Source: Nitrosomonas sp. (GTDB taxonomy: Bacteria > Pseudomonadota > Gammaproteobacteria > Burkholderiales > Nitrosomonadaceae). From it: a stretch of DNA of 61,905 nt. Both the position numbers and the translations under genes were made by a program. Shown piece after piece: positions 45,606 through 53,930 of the stretch (positions within the stretch are counted from its first letter, which is position 1; every line of letters begins with the position of its first letter). Below the pieces are notes generated by a model. The model did no database searches, was not told the DNA's origin, and saw nothing but the letters and a program-made list of their open reading frames with translations. The DNA lies in the NCBI RefSeq assembly GCF_024282095.1, contig NZ_JAMWZS010000013.1, forward strand, positions 1 through 61,905, read 5' to 3'.

Positions 45606-46784
45606 ATGCGAATTGAAAATAGTATTCAATCCAGGATCAGCATCAGTCTCAGCGGCGCAGCTAAACAAATATGTACCGTATCGATTGTATTATTATTTGC
45701 CATCGGAATGGTTTTGCCGTGGGGAATGGCGCATGCCGGTGCTGTATTCATTCCACCTGTGGATAATCCGATCAAATGGCATCCCGGTCATTACGTGACA
45801 CTCGTGAGTCCAGGTCCGAATAACCCCTGGTATATGGAACAAGTGTATAGTGAACTCAAAGAAAATCCAGCACTACAAGGCATAACCATCCGCTACCGAT
45901 GGTCAGAACTGGAGTCGGCAAAGGGTGTTTATGATTTTTCCGCTATCGACGAACATCTGAAAGAGCTGGCCATCCATAAAAAAAGACTTATCATCTTATT
46001 GGAGCTAAGATCATCAGTGGAATATCTGCAAGCAGAACTTGTGCCGGATTACGTGAAAGCAGGCATATTGTATGAAGGGGGGGTATTTCCTTACAGCGGT
46101 TCGCGTAGCACGGACATTAAAGGATACAACATCAAGCTGTGGAATCCGCTAGTGCGTGATCGCTTGGCCGCACTGATGCGTGAGTTGGGGAATCGCTTTA
46201 ATTCTCATCCTTATTTTGAAGGTGTGGGCCTGACAGAGACTTCCATGGGTAAGCCATTAATCACGTTATCCAATGCTGAAATAGATGGCTATTACAAGAA
46301 TATGATCAGCATCAATCAGCAGATGCGTCAGTACTTTCCAAACACCATGGTATTTCAGTTCATCAATTACCCGCGTCAGCTTATTGAGTCATTCGTGAAT
46401 AATATGAAAGAAACAGGAATAGCATTGGGTTGTCCGGATGTTTTCCTGGATGAGCCAGGATTGTTTTACGATGCAGCGAAGAATCCGCCGAAAGGTATCT
46501 ATAGTTACTATCCTGAGCTTTCCGGGCAAATACCCCTGACGATTCAAATAGAGAAAGCAAACTATGAGAATACTCGGTACGATGGGAAAGGTTATCAGCC
46601 GACCATTTCTGAACTCCTGGCTTTTGCGCGGCACAAGTTGGATGTCAATTACATTTTCTGGACACGAAGCCCAGACTATTTTTCTGGTGTACTGGAAGTG
46701 ATGGGCTGGAAGAATCAAACACGTGATGCGGCAGGCGGATTGAATTCAGCTTGCCCCAGCAGTTATTTTGCTTGTGTCGACTAG
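45606..46784 (+). CDS. Exported protein with glycoside-hydrolase-like barrel
   Basis: A 392-residue exported protein; the signal peptide ends near GMAHA (about residue 45). The sequence suggests a TIM barrel of the glycoside hydrolase type: an early RYRWSELESAKGVYDFSAIDEHLKE (the typical pattern after strand 2), then VGLTETSMG with a Glu that could be catalytic, and late YIFWTR. A second acidic residue may be in DVFLDEPG. Family and substrate are not recognised. An AAGGAA site precedes it. The gene stands alone and ends before a strong terminator. Confidence 0.65.
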   Translation: MRIENSIQSRISISLSGAAKQICTVSIVLLFAIGMVLPWGMAHAGAVFIPPVDNPIKWHPGHYVTLVSPGPNNPWYMEQVYSELKENPALQGITIRYRWSELESAKGVYDFSAIDEHLKELAIHKKRLIILLELRSSVEYLQAELVPDYVKAGILYEGGVFPYSGSRSTDIKGYNIKLWNPLVRDRLAALMRELGNRFNSHPYFEGVGLTETSMGKPLITLSNAEIDGYYKNMISINQQMRQYFPNTMVFQFINYPRQLIESFVNNMKETGIALGCPDVFLDEPGLFYDAAKNPPKGIYSYYPELSGQIPLTIQIEKANYENTRYDGKGYQPTISELLAFARHKLDVNYIFWTRSPDYFSGVLEVMGWKNQTRDAAGGLNSACPSSYFACVD

Positions 46785-46866
46785 ATTTATTATAGGATAA
46801 ATGGCAGCTCTACATACGGTCTGGTTGCGGGCACTGCCCCGGCCTTGATGAAATTCATAAGTTAAC

Positions 46867-46913
46867 CGGCGAGAAACCTGGATTAGGATGGAATAGGTTT
46901 CTCGCCGCTTTGT
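46867..46913 (+). terminator. Strong hairpin terminator
   Basis: A perfect 12-bp stem CGGCGAGAAACC (46867-46878) with its complement (46896-46907), loop 17 nt, followed by CTTTGTT. It ends the transcript of the barrel-protein gene and isolates it from slmA. Confidence 0.65.
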
Positions 46914-46962
46914 TAGTCTGATATATTCCAGCTATTACTTTTGTTTTTCACCGTTACCCAAA

Positions 46963-47565
46963 TTGAAGCGTTCATATCAGTCAGCAAAATCAGATGAAAG
47001 AAGAGACCAGATTCTGCAAGTTTTGGCTGGAATGCTGGAGCATCCTCAGCAAATAAAAATTACCACGGGTGCGCTGGCCGCTCAGCTGGGAATTTCAGAA
47101 TCCTCGATTTATCGCTGCTTTTCCAATAAGTCACAAATGTTTGAGGCGCTGATTGAGTTTATTGAGCAGACATTGTTTGTGCTGATTAACAAGATTTTGC
47201 AGGAAGAGCAGTGTGGCGTTAAGCGGATTGAAAATTTACTGCTGTTGCTGTTAGGTTTCTCGCAAAAAAATCCAGGCATGACGCGTATTCTGATTGGCGA
47301 TGTGCTGGTCAATGAAAATGAGCATTTGCAATTACGCATCAATCAGTTACATGATCGGTTGGAAGTTACTTTAAAACAGGCATTGCGGTTTGCAGCTGGC
47401 GAACGTCAAATAAATGCCAATTTGGATGTTGCGGTGCAGGCCAATTTATTCATGTGCTTCGTTATCGGCCGTTGGTATCAGTTTGTCAAAAGCGGATTCA
47501 GGCGTGGTCCTTTGGTAAATTGGGAAGTACAGCGGCTGATTTTGTTGCCGCCACAACTTCTTTAA
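46963..47565 (+). CDS. slmA: Nucleoid occlusion factor SlmA
   Basis: A TetR-fold DNA-binding protein that blocks FtsZ assembly over the nucleoid. The N-terminal HTH (ITTGALAAQLGISESSIYRCFSNKSQMFEALIEFIE) and especially LLLLLGFSQKNPGMTRILIGDVLVNENEHLQLRINQLHDRLE match SlmA. It has 200 residues. The predicted start is TTG at 46963 with no obvious ribosome binding site; the only later Met (residue 24) would cut into the HTH. Poor initiation may keep levels low. Confidence 0.85.
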   Translation: MKRSYQSAKSDERRDQILQVLAGMLEHPQQIKITTGALAAQLGISESSIYRCFSNKSQMFEALIEFIEQTLFVLINKILQEEQCGVKRIENLLLLLLGFSQKNPGMTRILIGDVLVNENEHLQLRINQLHDRLEVTLKQALRFAAGERQINANLDVAVQANLFMCFVIGRWYQFVKSGFRRGPLVNWEVQRLILLPPQLL

Positions 47566-47583
47566 AATCCGGAAACTGATTGC

Positions 47584-48360
47584 TCATTGGGTTGCAGTGC
47601 TTGTAGATGCTGCAGAATGACATACCGGGCAGGCTGGGTCTTTGTGTAACTTGATCGAGCGCCAGTTCATCGTGAGACTGTCCAATAATTGCAGGCGGCC
47701 ATTCAGGCTTTCTCCGATATTTAACAGAATTTTTAGTGTTTCCGCAGCTTGCATGCAGCCGATAATGCCCACCAATGGCGAGAATACGCCCATGCTTACG
47801 CAAGGCATGTCTTCTTGTTCTCCATCGATTGCCGGATATAAACAGTGATAACAGGGACTGTCGGCATGGCGTAAATCGAATACGCTGACTTGGCCGTCAA
47901 AACGCACAGCGGCACCGGAAATCAGTGGTTTCTTATGGGTGACGCAGGCTTGATTGACATGGTGGCGTGTGCTGAAGTTATCGCTGGCATCAACGACAGC
48001 ATCGACTTCTGCGGCGAGTTGTAGCAGTTTTTCCGCGTCAACCTGCTCCTGGATCGTGATGATGTTAATTTCTGGATTGATTCTGTCGAGTGATTGCTTT
48101 GCTGATAGGACTTTTGCTACGCCGATTGAATCGCTGTTATGGATAATTTGCCGCTGCAAATTGGTCAGATCGACCTGATCACCATCACAGATGATCAGGT
48201 TGCCAACTCCGCTGGCAGCAAGGTACAGTGCTACGGGAGAGCCTAAACCGCCGGCACCGACAATGAGTACGCGAGATTGATTGAGCTTTTCCTGCCCCGC
48301 AATATCGATTTGCGGGAGCAGGATATGACGGCTATATCGAAGCAGCTGATTGTCATTCAC
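47584..48360 (-). CDS. moeB: MoeB/ThiF-family adenylyltransferase
   Basis: An E1-like enzyme that adenylates the C-terminus of a sulfur carrier protein (MoaD or ThiS) in molybdopterin or thiamine synthesis. The ATP-binding loop VLIVGAGGLGSPVALYLAASGVG (about 31-53) is clear. Two zinc-binding Cys pairs are present: CYHC (about 174-177) and CPVC (about 245-248). It has 258 residues. Whether it serves MoaD, ThiS or both cannot be told. It is 11 bp downstream of ctpA on the same strand. Confidence 0.92.
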   Translation of the reverse strand: MNDNQLLRYSRHILLPQIDIAGQEKLNQSRVLIVGAGGLGSPVALYLAASGVGNLIICDGDQVDLTNLQRQIIHNSDSIGVAKVLSAKQSLDRINPEINIITIQEQVDAEKLLQLAAEVDAVVDASDNFSTRHHVNQACVTHKKPLISGAAVRFDGQVSVFDLRHADSPCYHCLYPAIDGEQEDMPCVSMGVFSPLVGIIGCMQAAETLKILLNIGESLNGRLQLLDSLTMNWRSIKLHKDPACPVCHSAASTSTATQ

Positions 48361-48371
48361 GATCCTTGAGA

Positions 48372-49808
48372 TCAGCTCTCTGTTTTATCACTCTTTTTCT
48401 CGGGTGATGACGTAATGCCCTTAAAGTAGTTCATGGCTTGCGTCAACAAGAGGTCTTCTGCAGAGCCGAATTCAATAGGGGCTTTGTCCTTGTCTTTTTT
48501 CTCTTTATTCTTTTTCTCTTTCTTATCGCCGACAGGTTTCAGTGCTGCTTTCTCAGTTTCAGAGGTAGCTTTTTTCTTTTCCGCTTTCTTGCCATTGGAT
48601 AAGTGACGATTCAGATCTGCTTCACGCAAGCGCTGCTCATCACCGCTGTCCGCTTCATCCAGAATATCCGGCGTAATGCCTTGTGCCTGGATAGATTGAC
48701 CATTGGGCGTGTAATAGCGTGCCGTAGTGAGTTTAATGGCGGTATTATTTCCTAACGGCAGTATGGTTTGTACCGATCCTTTGCCAAAGGTTTGCGATCC
48801 CATTACGATAGAACGTTTATGATCTTGCAGGGCGCCTGCGACAATTTCAGATGCTGAAGCGGAGCCTCCATTCACTAATGTAATCATCGGTACTGTTTTG
48901 ACCTCGGAAGGAAGCCCTTTCAAGTAATCATCATCCGGTCCACGTAGATAATACTCAGGATTCGCGTGCAACTTCATTTTGGCATCAGCGCTACGTCCTT
49001 CGGTGTAAACAACCAATGCATTTTCTGGCAGAAAAGCAGCAGATACGGCAACAGCACCATTGAGTAATCCGCCTGGGTCATTACGCAAGTCCAATATCAA
49101 TCCTTTCATGGATCCGGTGTTTTCAGCAAACAGTGTTTTAATGGCTTGCGCTAGATTTTCACCGGTTTGCTCTTGAAATTGTGTGATGCGGATATAAGCG
49201 TAGCCAGGTTCAATCATTTTTGATTTGACACTCTGGATTTTGATGATGTCGCGTACTAAATTGAAAATCAGTGGCTCTGTTTCGCCTTCTCGCACAATGG
49301 TGATCTTTATCGAAGTATTGGGTTTGCCACGCATGAGCTTGATCGCATCGTTCAATGTCATACCTTTGACCACTGTGTCATCCAGTTTGACAATCAGATC
49401 GCCGGTTTTGATACCTGCACGAAATGCGGGTGTATCTTCAATCGGCGAAATGACTTTTACCACACCGTCTTCCATGGTGACCTGAATGCCTAGCCCGCCG
49501 AATTCACCCTGTGTACCGATTTGCAATTCTTTGTAATCGTCTTTGTCGAGATAGGATGAATGCGGATCCAGTCCGACCAGCATACCATTGATAGCTTCAG
49601 TAATGAGTTTTTTGTCTTCTACAGACTCGACGTAATCGCTCTTGATGCGACCGAATACTTGGGCGAATGTGCGCAATTCTTCGATTGGCAGCGGATGAAT
49701 CGCTTCTATGCTGTCCTTTTTGGCAATCGCAGAGAAATTCAGACTGAGCATCATTCCAGTGATTATGCCGATTAGAATTAGGCCTGTTTTTTTAATTCCG
49801 TTACTCAT
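48372..49808 (-). CDS. Carboxy-terminal processing protease CtpA (S41 family)
   Basis: A periplasmic serine protease. It has an N-terminal signal/anchor (about 8-28), a PDZ domain (about 85-170, GGLGIQVTMEDGVVKVISPIEDTPAFRAGIKTGDLIVKLDD) and the S41 catalytic core. The Ser is in GGSASASEIVAGALQDHKRS (about 315) and the Lys in GSQTFGKGSVQ (about 340), the Ser-Lys dyad. The C-terminal part (about 405-455) is an unusual Lys/Glu-rich tract. It has 478 residues. It sits between envC and moeB; ctpA next to envC is a common arrangement. Confidence 0.95.
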   Translation of the reverse strand: MSNGIKKTGLILIGIITGMMLSLNFSAIAKKDSIEAIHPLPIEELRTFAQVFGRIKSDYVESVEDKKLITEAINGMLVGLDPHSSYLDKDDYKELQIGTQGEFGGLGIQVTMEDGVVKVISPIEDTPAFRAGIKTGDLIVKLDDTVVKGMTLNDAIKLMRGKPNTSIKITIVREGETEPLIFNLVRDIIKIQSVKSKMIEPGYAYIRITQFQEQTGENLAQAIKTLFAENTGSMKGLILDLRNDPGGLLNGAVAVSAAFLPENALVVYTEGRSADAKMKLHANPEYYLRGPDDDYLKGLPSEVKTVPMITLVNGGSASASEIVAGALQDHKRSIVMGSQTFGKGSVQTILPLGNNTAIKLTTARYYTPNGQSIQAQGITPDILDEADSGDEQRLREADLNRHLSNGKKAEKKKATSETEKAALKPVGDKKEKKNKEKKDKDKAPIEFGSAEDLLLTQAMNYFKGITSSPEKKSDKTES

Positions 49809-49854
49809 GATGCTATCTCCGCATTAATCGAATTGATGAAGATGACTATTACGA

Positions 49855-51006
49855 TTACTCTATTTTTATCCACGTCAAAGGGTCAAACGGCTTACCTTTA
49901 TGACGAAGTTCAAAGTATAAACCTGAATCTGCATTACCACCGCTATTTCCTACGATTGCAATTGTATCGCCTCCGCGAACAATACTGCCCACTTGTTTTT
50001 GGAGTGTTGCGTTATTACCATAAAGGCTCATATATCCACTGCCATGATCTAAGATGATCAGATTGCCGAAGCCTCTCAACCAGTCCGCAAATACTACTCT
50101 TCCTTCAGAAATAGCTTTAACGTCATTACCGATAGACGATTGAATAAACAATCCTTTCCATGTCACGTGTTTACCTGAGCGTTGACCACCAAAGCTATTC
50201 ATAAGTTTCCCGCGTACTGGTAAATTTAATTTGCCTTTGAGTGATAAAAACGCAATGCCTGTCGTAGAGGCATCGGGAAGCTTGCTGTTAATCGGTGCGT
50301 CCCTGGGTTTTTCTTGAACAAGCAGTTTATTGATTTCATTGACTAAGTTGGTTATGCGCTTTTCATCATTCTCCAGCTTGTTAATTTCTTGTTGTTGTTG
50401 GGTAATCTGCCCGGATATCTGTGCAAGCATGGCCTGATGCTTACTTCTTTCTTGTTCAAGTTTTTTTCGTTGTGCGAAATATTCGGTTTGAATGGTAGTG
50501 ATTTCTTCTTTTTTTTGACGGCTGGCTTGAGTCAAAGTTGCTATTTTATATTGATTATCTTGAAGGTTTTTAATACTACCTGAGTAAGCGAGTGAAAGCT
50601 GTTTGTAATAATGAATATCCCTGGCGATTTGATTAGGATCTTGTTGTTTCAGCATTAATTGCAGATAGTCTTGCCGTCCTCCTAAGTATTGTCGATAGAG
50701 TAGCTGCTCTAACTGCTTGCGTTCTATCTGAATTTCGTTGCCAGTTTGCTGATACTGTGTTTGTAATTGTTTGAAATCCTCATTGGCCTGCCGGTCATGC
50801 TCGATGAGTTTGGTCAATCTGTGATTGATCGTGTTGATTGCACGCTCAGTTTCCTGCACTGCATCTGACGTGTTTTGCTTTAGAGTTTCTTTACTTACCA
50901 GTTCTTTTTGTAATGACTGGATACGTTCACGTAATGCTTTGAGATTTTCCTGATTATCCGAGAAAGCTGAGAATGGATAAAGAGAAGCCAAAACGCAAAT
51001 CAGCAT
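49855..51006 (-). CDS. envC: EnvC-like murein hydrolase activator
   Basis: A periplasmic protein that activates cell-division amidases. After a signal peptide (MLICVLASLYPFSAFS) comes a long coiled coil (about 20-240) and a C-terminal LytM/M23 domain. The zinc-binding histidines are replaced (for example HVTWKGLFI and YMSLYGNNA), which marks a non-catalytic activator of the EnvC type. ATG at 51006 gives 383 residues; an in-frame TTG at 51069 is an alternative. It lies 104 bp after gpmA and 46 bp before ctpA. Confidence 0.9.
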   Translation of the reverse strand: MLICVLASLYPFSAFSDNQENLKALRERIQSLQKELVSKETLKQNTSDAVQETERAINTINHRLTKLIEHDRQANEDFKQLQTQYQQTGNEIQIERKQLEQLLYRQYLGGRQDYLQLMLKQQDPNQIARDIHYYKQLSLAYSGSIKNLQDNQYKIATLTQASRQKKEEITTIQTEYFAQRKKLEQERSKHQAMLAQISGQITQQQQEINKLENDEKRITNLVNEINKLLVQEKPRDAPINSKLPDASTTGIAFLSLKGKLNLPVRGKLMNSFGGQRSGKHVTWKGLFIQSSIGNDVKAISEGRVVFADWLRGFGNLIILDHGSGYMSLYGNNATLQKQVGSIVRGGDTIAIVGNSGGNADSGLYFELRHKGKPFDPLTWIKIE

Positions 51007-51110
51007 TAACTTAAGGTATTGAAAGTAGATAAAATTAAACGTACTGATTTCCAAGAATGACTTTTTCAAGATAATACGTTTGCTTGTGAATAAATGAGCT
51101 GATAAGTACT

Positions 51111-51860
51111 TTAAATTTTTGATTTGCCCTGATTAGCCACAATCTGCATCGCTTCCTGAATTTCTGCTTGGTTTCCCAAGTAATAGTTTTGAATTGGCTG
51201 CATGTTGTCATCAAGTTCATAAACCAGTGGAATGCCGGTAGGTATATTGCAGTTTAGAATTTCTTCTTCAGACATGTTATCCAAATACTTTACAAGTGCC
51301 CGTAATGAATTACCATGCGCCGCAATGATGACATTTTTACCTGCTTGAACTTGGGGCGCGATGGTTGTATTCCAATAAGGTAAGAATCTTGCTACAGTAT
51401 CTTTGAGACATTCAGTCAAAGGTATATCGTCGAGAGTTAGATTTTTATAACGAGGGTCAGCGCCTGGGTAACGATCATCATCGGTGGTTAATGCGGGCGG
51501 TCTGGTATCATAGCTACGGCGCCAAATCAAGACTTGTTCATCACCATATTTAGCAGCGATTTCAGCTTTATTCAATCCTTGCAGTGCACCATAATGTCGT
51601 TCATTTAAGCGCCAAGTGTGCTGAATAGGAATCCACATCTGGTCCATTTCATCAAGCGCTATCCATAGCGTGCGGATAGCGCGCTTCAGAACTGATGTGT
51701 AGGCAATATCAAATGTATATCCCTGTTCTTGCAGAAGTCGCCCAGCATTTTTGGCTTCCTGTAGGCCTTTAGGTGTTAAGTCAACATCTGTCCAGCCAGT
51801 AAAACGATTTTCTTTATTCCAAGTACTTTCTCCATGTCGTAGGAGAACAATTTTCTTCAT
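51111..51860 (-). CDS. gpmA: 2,3-bisphosphoglycerate-dependent phosphoglycerate mutase
   Basis: Interconverts 3- and 2-phosphoglycerate in glycolysis and gluconeogenesis. The phospho-histidine motif [24 protein letters not shown] (His about 9) and the second-His block [17 protein letters not shown] (about 178-194) are intact. It has 249 residues, the normal dPGM size. It is the first gene of a minus-strand gpmA-envC-ctpA-moeB group. In E. coli the unrelated mutase gpmM holds the analogous place before envC. Confidence 0.97.
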   Translation of the reverse strand: MKKIVLLRHGESTWNKENRFTGWTDVDLTPKGLQEAKNAGRLLQEQGYTFDIAYTSVLKRAIRTLWIALDEMDQMWIPIQHTWRLNERHYGALQGLNKAEIAAKYGDEQVLIWRRSYDTRPPALTTDDDRYPGADPRYKNLTLDDIPLTECLKDTVARFLPYWNTTIAPQVQAGKNVIIAAHGNSLRALVKYLDNMSEEEILNCNIPTGIPLVYELDDNMQPIQNYYLGNQAEIQEAMQIVANQGKSKI

Positions 51861-52198
51861 AGTTATCTTTTTGTGAAAAAGGGGATGATTATCAAGTAAG
51901 TGAGAACCACTGATAGATTGATATTTTATTATATTTTATTGGGGAATGCAGCATCTGACTGATTTTCTGTGCGAATATTTATGGGTAATATACATTTTTG
52001 TGGAAAATGATATTGCGGTATAGATGCATATCGTTTTTGTTAAAATGGCGATTCAAATGTCAAATGGTTATGCATTTGTATGCATAATGTTAATATGCGC
52101 AGGTTTGGTTGGTGAGATTCATTGGATCTTTATGTATCCTGCGATTTTTCAATTTCGTTTCTGATAAAATTAACATTTAAATAATAGAATAAAAGTAT
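51861..52198. other. Divergent control region, gpmA to yibN-like gene
   Basis: No gene is supported in this 338-bp AT-rich gap. It must hold the promoters of both flanking units. The most distinct element is the 20-bp dyad at 52068-52087. Confidence 0.5.
52068..52087. promoter_or_regulatory. 20-bp perfect dyad upstream of the yibN-grxC-secB group
   Basis: TTATGCAT and ATGCATAA form perfect 8-bp arms around TTGT. Another ATGCATA lies at 52024-52030. The shape suits a dimeric repressor or activator, or a small RNA hairpin. The binding factor is unknown. Confidence 0.45.
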
Positions 52199-52633
52199 AT
52201 GGACTTATCATTGTTTCAAGACCATTTTCTTCTTAAGCTGGAGAACTTGTTGTTTGTGATCACAGCTGTGATCAGTGGCTTATTATTATTGTGGCCATTG
52301 ATATCGCAGCGTGGTATCAAGGAGATAGATACACGCGTTGCTATCCAATTAATCAATCATCAGGACGCATTGGTACTCGATGTGCGCGATGACAGTGAAT
52401 ATGCGGCGGGTCATTTGCCTAACTCCAAGCACATTCCTTCTGAGAAGATAGAAGAGCGTTGGATTGAGATACAAAAATTTAAGGAGAAACCTATTGTAAT
52501 CATATATCGTAGTGGTATTCGATCAAATCGCGCAAGCCTGTTTCTTAAAAAGAATGGATTTGCTCAGGTATTTAATCTAATGGGAGGAATTGATACCTGG
52601 AAACGCGCAAACTTGCCTATCGTCAAACGCTAA
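52199..52633 (+). CDS. yibN: YibN-type membrane-anchored rhodanese-like protein
   Basis: A 144-residue protein with an N-terminal membrane helix (about 17-33) and a cytoplasmic rhodanese-like domain (LVLDVRDDSEYAAGHLPNSKHIPSEKI). In active rhodaneses a Cys starts the loop in CRSG; here the loop reads IIYRSGIRSN with Tyr at that place (about 103), so sulfur transfer is unlikely. E. coli YibN also lacks this Cys. It begins the group yibN-grxC-secB-gpsA, which has the same order in E. coli. Confidence 0.85.
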   Translation: MDLSLFQDHFLLKLENLLFVITAVISGLLLLWPLISQRGIKEIDTRVAIQLINHQDALVLDVRDDSEYAAGHLPNSKHIPSEKIEERWIEIQKFKEKPIVIIYRSGIRSNRASLFLKKNGFAQVFNLMGGIDTWKRANLPIVKR

Positions 52634-52641
52634 AGGAAGCT

Positions 52642-52899
52642 ATGGCCAAGGTTATTATGTACACAACCGGTTTTTGCCCTTATTGCAAGATGGCTGAGAA
52701 TTTGCTGCGTGCTAAAGGAGTTCAGGATATTGAAAAAATCCGTATTGATCTGGAGCCGGAGCAACGTGCTGAGATGATGGATAAAACAGGCCGTCGTACG
52801 GTGCCACAGATTTATATTGGAGAAAAGCATGTTGGTGGCTATGATGATTTAACGCAACTCGATCGTAAGGGTGAGTTGTTGGCGTTGCTTGCATCCTGA
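52642..52899 (+). CDS. grxC: Glutaredoxin 3
   Basis: A glutathione-dependent disulfide reductase of 85 residues in the cytoplasm. The dithiol active site CPYC is at residues 12-15 in YTTGFCPYCKMAE. The glutathione-binding TVPQIYIG and GGYDDL blocks are in place. It lies 8 bp after the yibN-like gene with AAAGGAAG before the ATG. The pairing with secB is conserved in proteobacteria. Confidence 0.96.
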   Translation: MAKVIMYTTGFCPYCKMAENLLRAKGVQDIEKIRIDLEPEQRAEMMDKTGRRTVPQIYIGEKHVGGYDDLTQLDRKGELLALLAS

Positions 52900-52974
52900 T
52901 CGCATGATTGGAATGAGTGTAGGTTACAGTTATGGTAGGTTAACTTCTTAATTAAACATACTTGGTAGATAAAT

Positions 52975-53412
52975 ATGAATGAACAACTGCAACCAGTTTT
53001 TGCCATAGAAAAGATTTATGTAAAAGATTTGTCTGTGGAGATTCCTAATGCGCCCAATATTTTTTTGGAGAGAGAGACACCTGAGATTAATATGCAGCTC
53101 GGGGGTAAGAATCAGAGTATTGATGACGGATTGTATGAAGTGCTATTAACAGTGACGGTAACCGCCAAAATTAAAGACAAAATCATGTTTTTGGTTGAAG
53201 TGCAACAAGCAGGTATTTTTCGTATTCGTAACTTGTCCGATGAAGAGATAGATCCTGTATTGGGGATTGGGTGTCCCAATATTCTTTTTCCATATTTGCG
53301 CGAGGTTGTGTCGGATATTGTGACACGAGCTGGTTTCCCTCCCGTAATTCTCAGTCCGGTAAATTTTGAGGCGGTCTATCATCAGAAAAAGGCAGAGACC
53401 AATCAGAATTAG
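52975..53412 (+). CDS. secB: Protein-export chaperone SecB
   Basis: A tetrameric chaperone that keeps precursor proteins unfolded and passes them to SecA. The 145-residue protein shows FAIEKIYVKDLSVEIPNAPNIFL near the N-terminus and GIGCPNILFPYLREVVSDIVTRAGFPPVILSPVNFEAVY near the C-terminus, both diagnostic. It lies 75 bp after grxC. Confidence 0.97.
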   Translation: MNEQLQPVFAIEKIYVKDLSVEIPNAPNIFLERETPEINMQLGGKNQSIDDGLYEVLLTVTVTAKIKDKIMFLVEVQQAGIFRIRNLSDEEIDPVLGIGCPNILFPYLREVVSDIVTRAGFPPVILSPVNFEAVYHQKKAETNQN

Positions 53413-53441
53413 AAAAGAACCGAAAAACATATAGAGTAAAG

Positions 53442-53930
53442 ATGTTGATGCAAAAAAGCTTGTTGTATAAGTTATTGAAGTTAAGAAACCGAGCCTGTGG
53501 GCTAGTGGCAGGTGCTTTGCTATGTGTGCCTGGCTATATTATGGCCGAGATCGAATATTCTTCGATTGCTGAGAATGCAGTCATTATGTATGACGCGCCG
53601 TCTCTTAGAGCGGATAAATTGTATGTGGCGAGTCTATATCTTCCGGTTGAAGTTGTGGTAAACGTTGATGGTTGGGCAAAAGTGCGTGATAGTAGCGGTA
53701 GTCTTGCTTGGGTTGAAAAGAAAGCGTTGAGTCAGCAACGTTACGTGGTTGTGACCGTACCGTTGGCTGATATACATCAATCAGCCGATATGAATTCAAC
53801 GCTAGTTTTTCAAGCGGAAGAGAATATCGTTATGGAGTGGCTGGATTCTGATGCGAAGGGCTGGGTGAAAGTGCGCCATTCTGATGGGCAAACTGGTTAT
53901 GTCAAAGTCAATCAGGTTTGGGGTTCATGA
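53442..53930 (+). CDS. Exported protein with two bacterial SH3 domains
   Basis: A 162-residue protein with a signal peptide (about 1-35, ending GYIMA). Two SH3-like domains follow: about 40-98 (ENAVIMYDAPSLRADKLYVASLYLPVEVVVNVDGWAKVRDSSGSLAWVEKKAL) and about 100-160 (with WLDSDAKGWVKVRHSDGQTGYV). Such domains bind peptidoglycan or peptides; the target is unknown. The stop overlaps the gpsA start (ATGA), so it belongs to the secB-gpsA operon. Genes of this type between secB and gpsA are common in betaproteobacteria. Confidence 0.88.
   Translation: MLMQKSLLYKLLKLRNRACGLVAGALLCVPGYIMAEIEYSSIAENAVIMYDAPSLRADKLYVASLYLPVEVVVNVDGWAKVRDSSGSLAWVEKKALSQQRYVVVTVPLADIHQSADMNSTLVFQAEENIVMEWLDSDAKGWVKVRHSDGQTGYVKVNQVWGS

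Noticed and set aside
49855-51006. EnvC missing its zinc ligands as a broken peptidase
   Set aside because: Loss of the catalytic histidines is normal for EnvC, which activates amidases and does not cut peptidoglycan itself.
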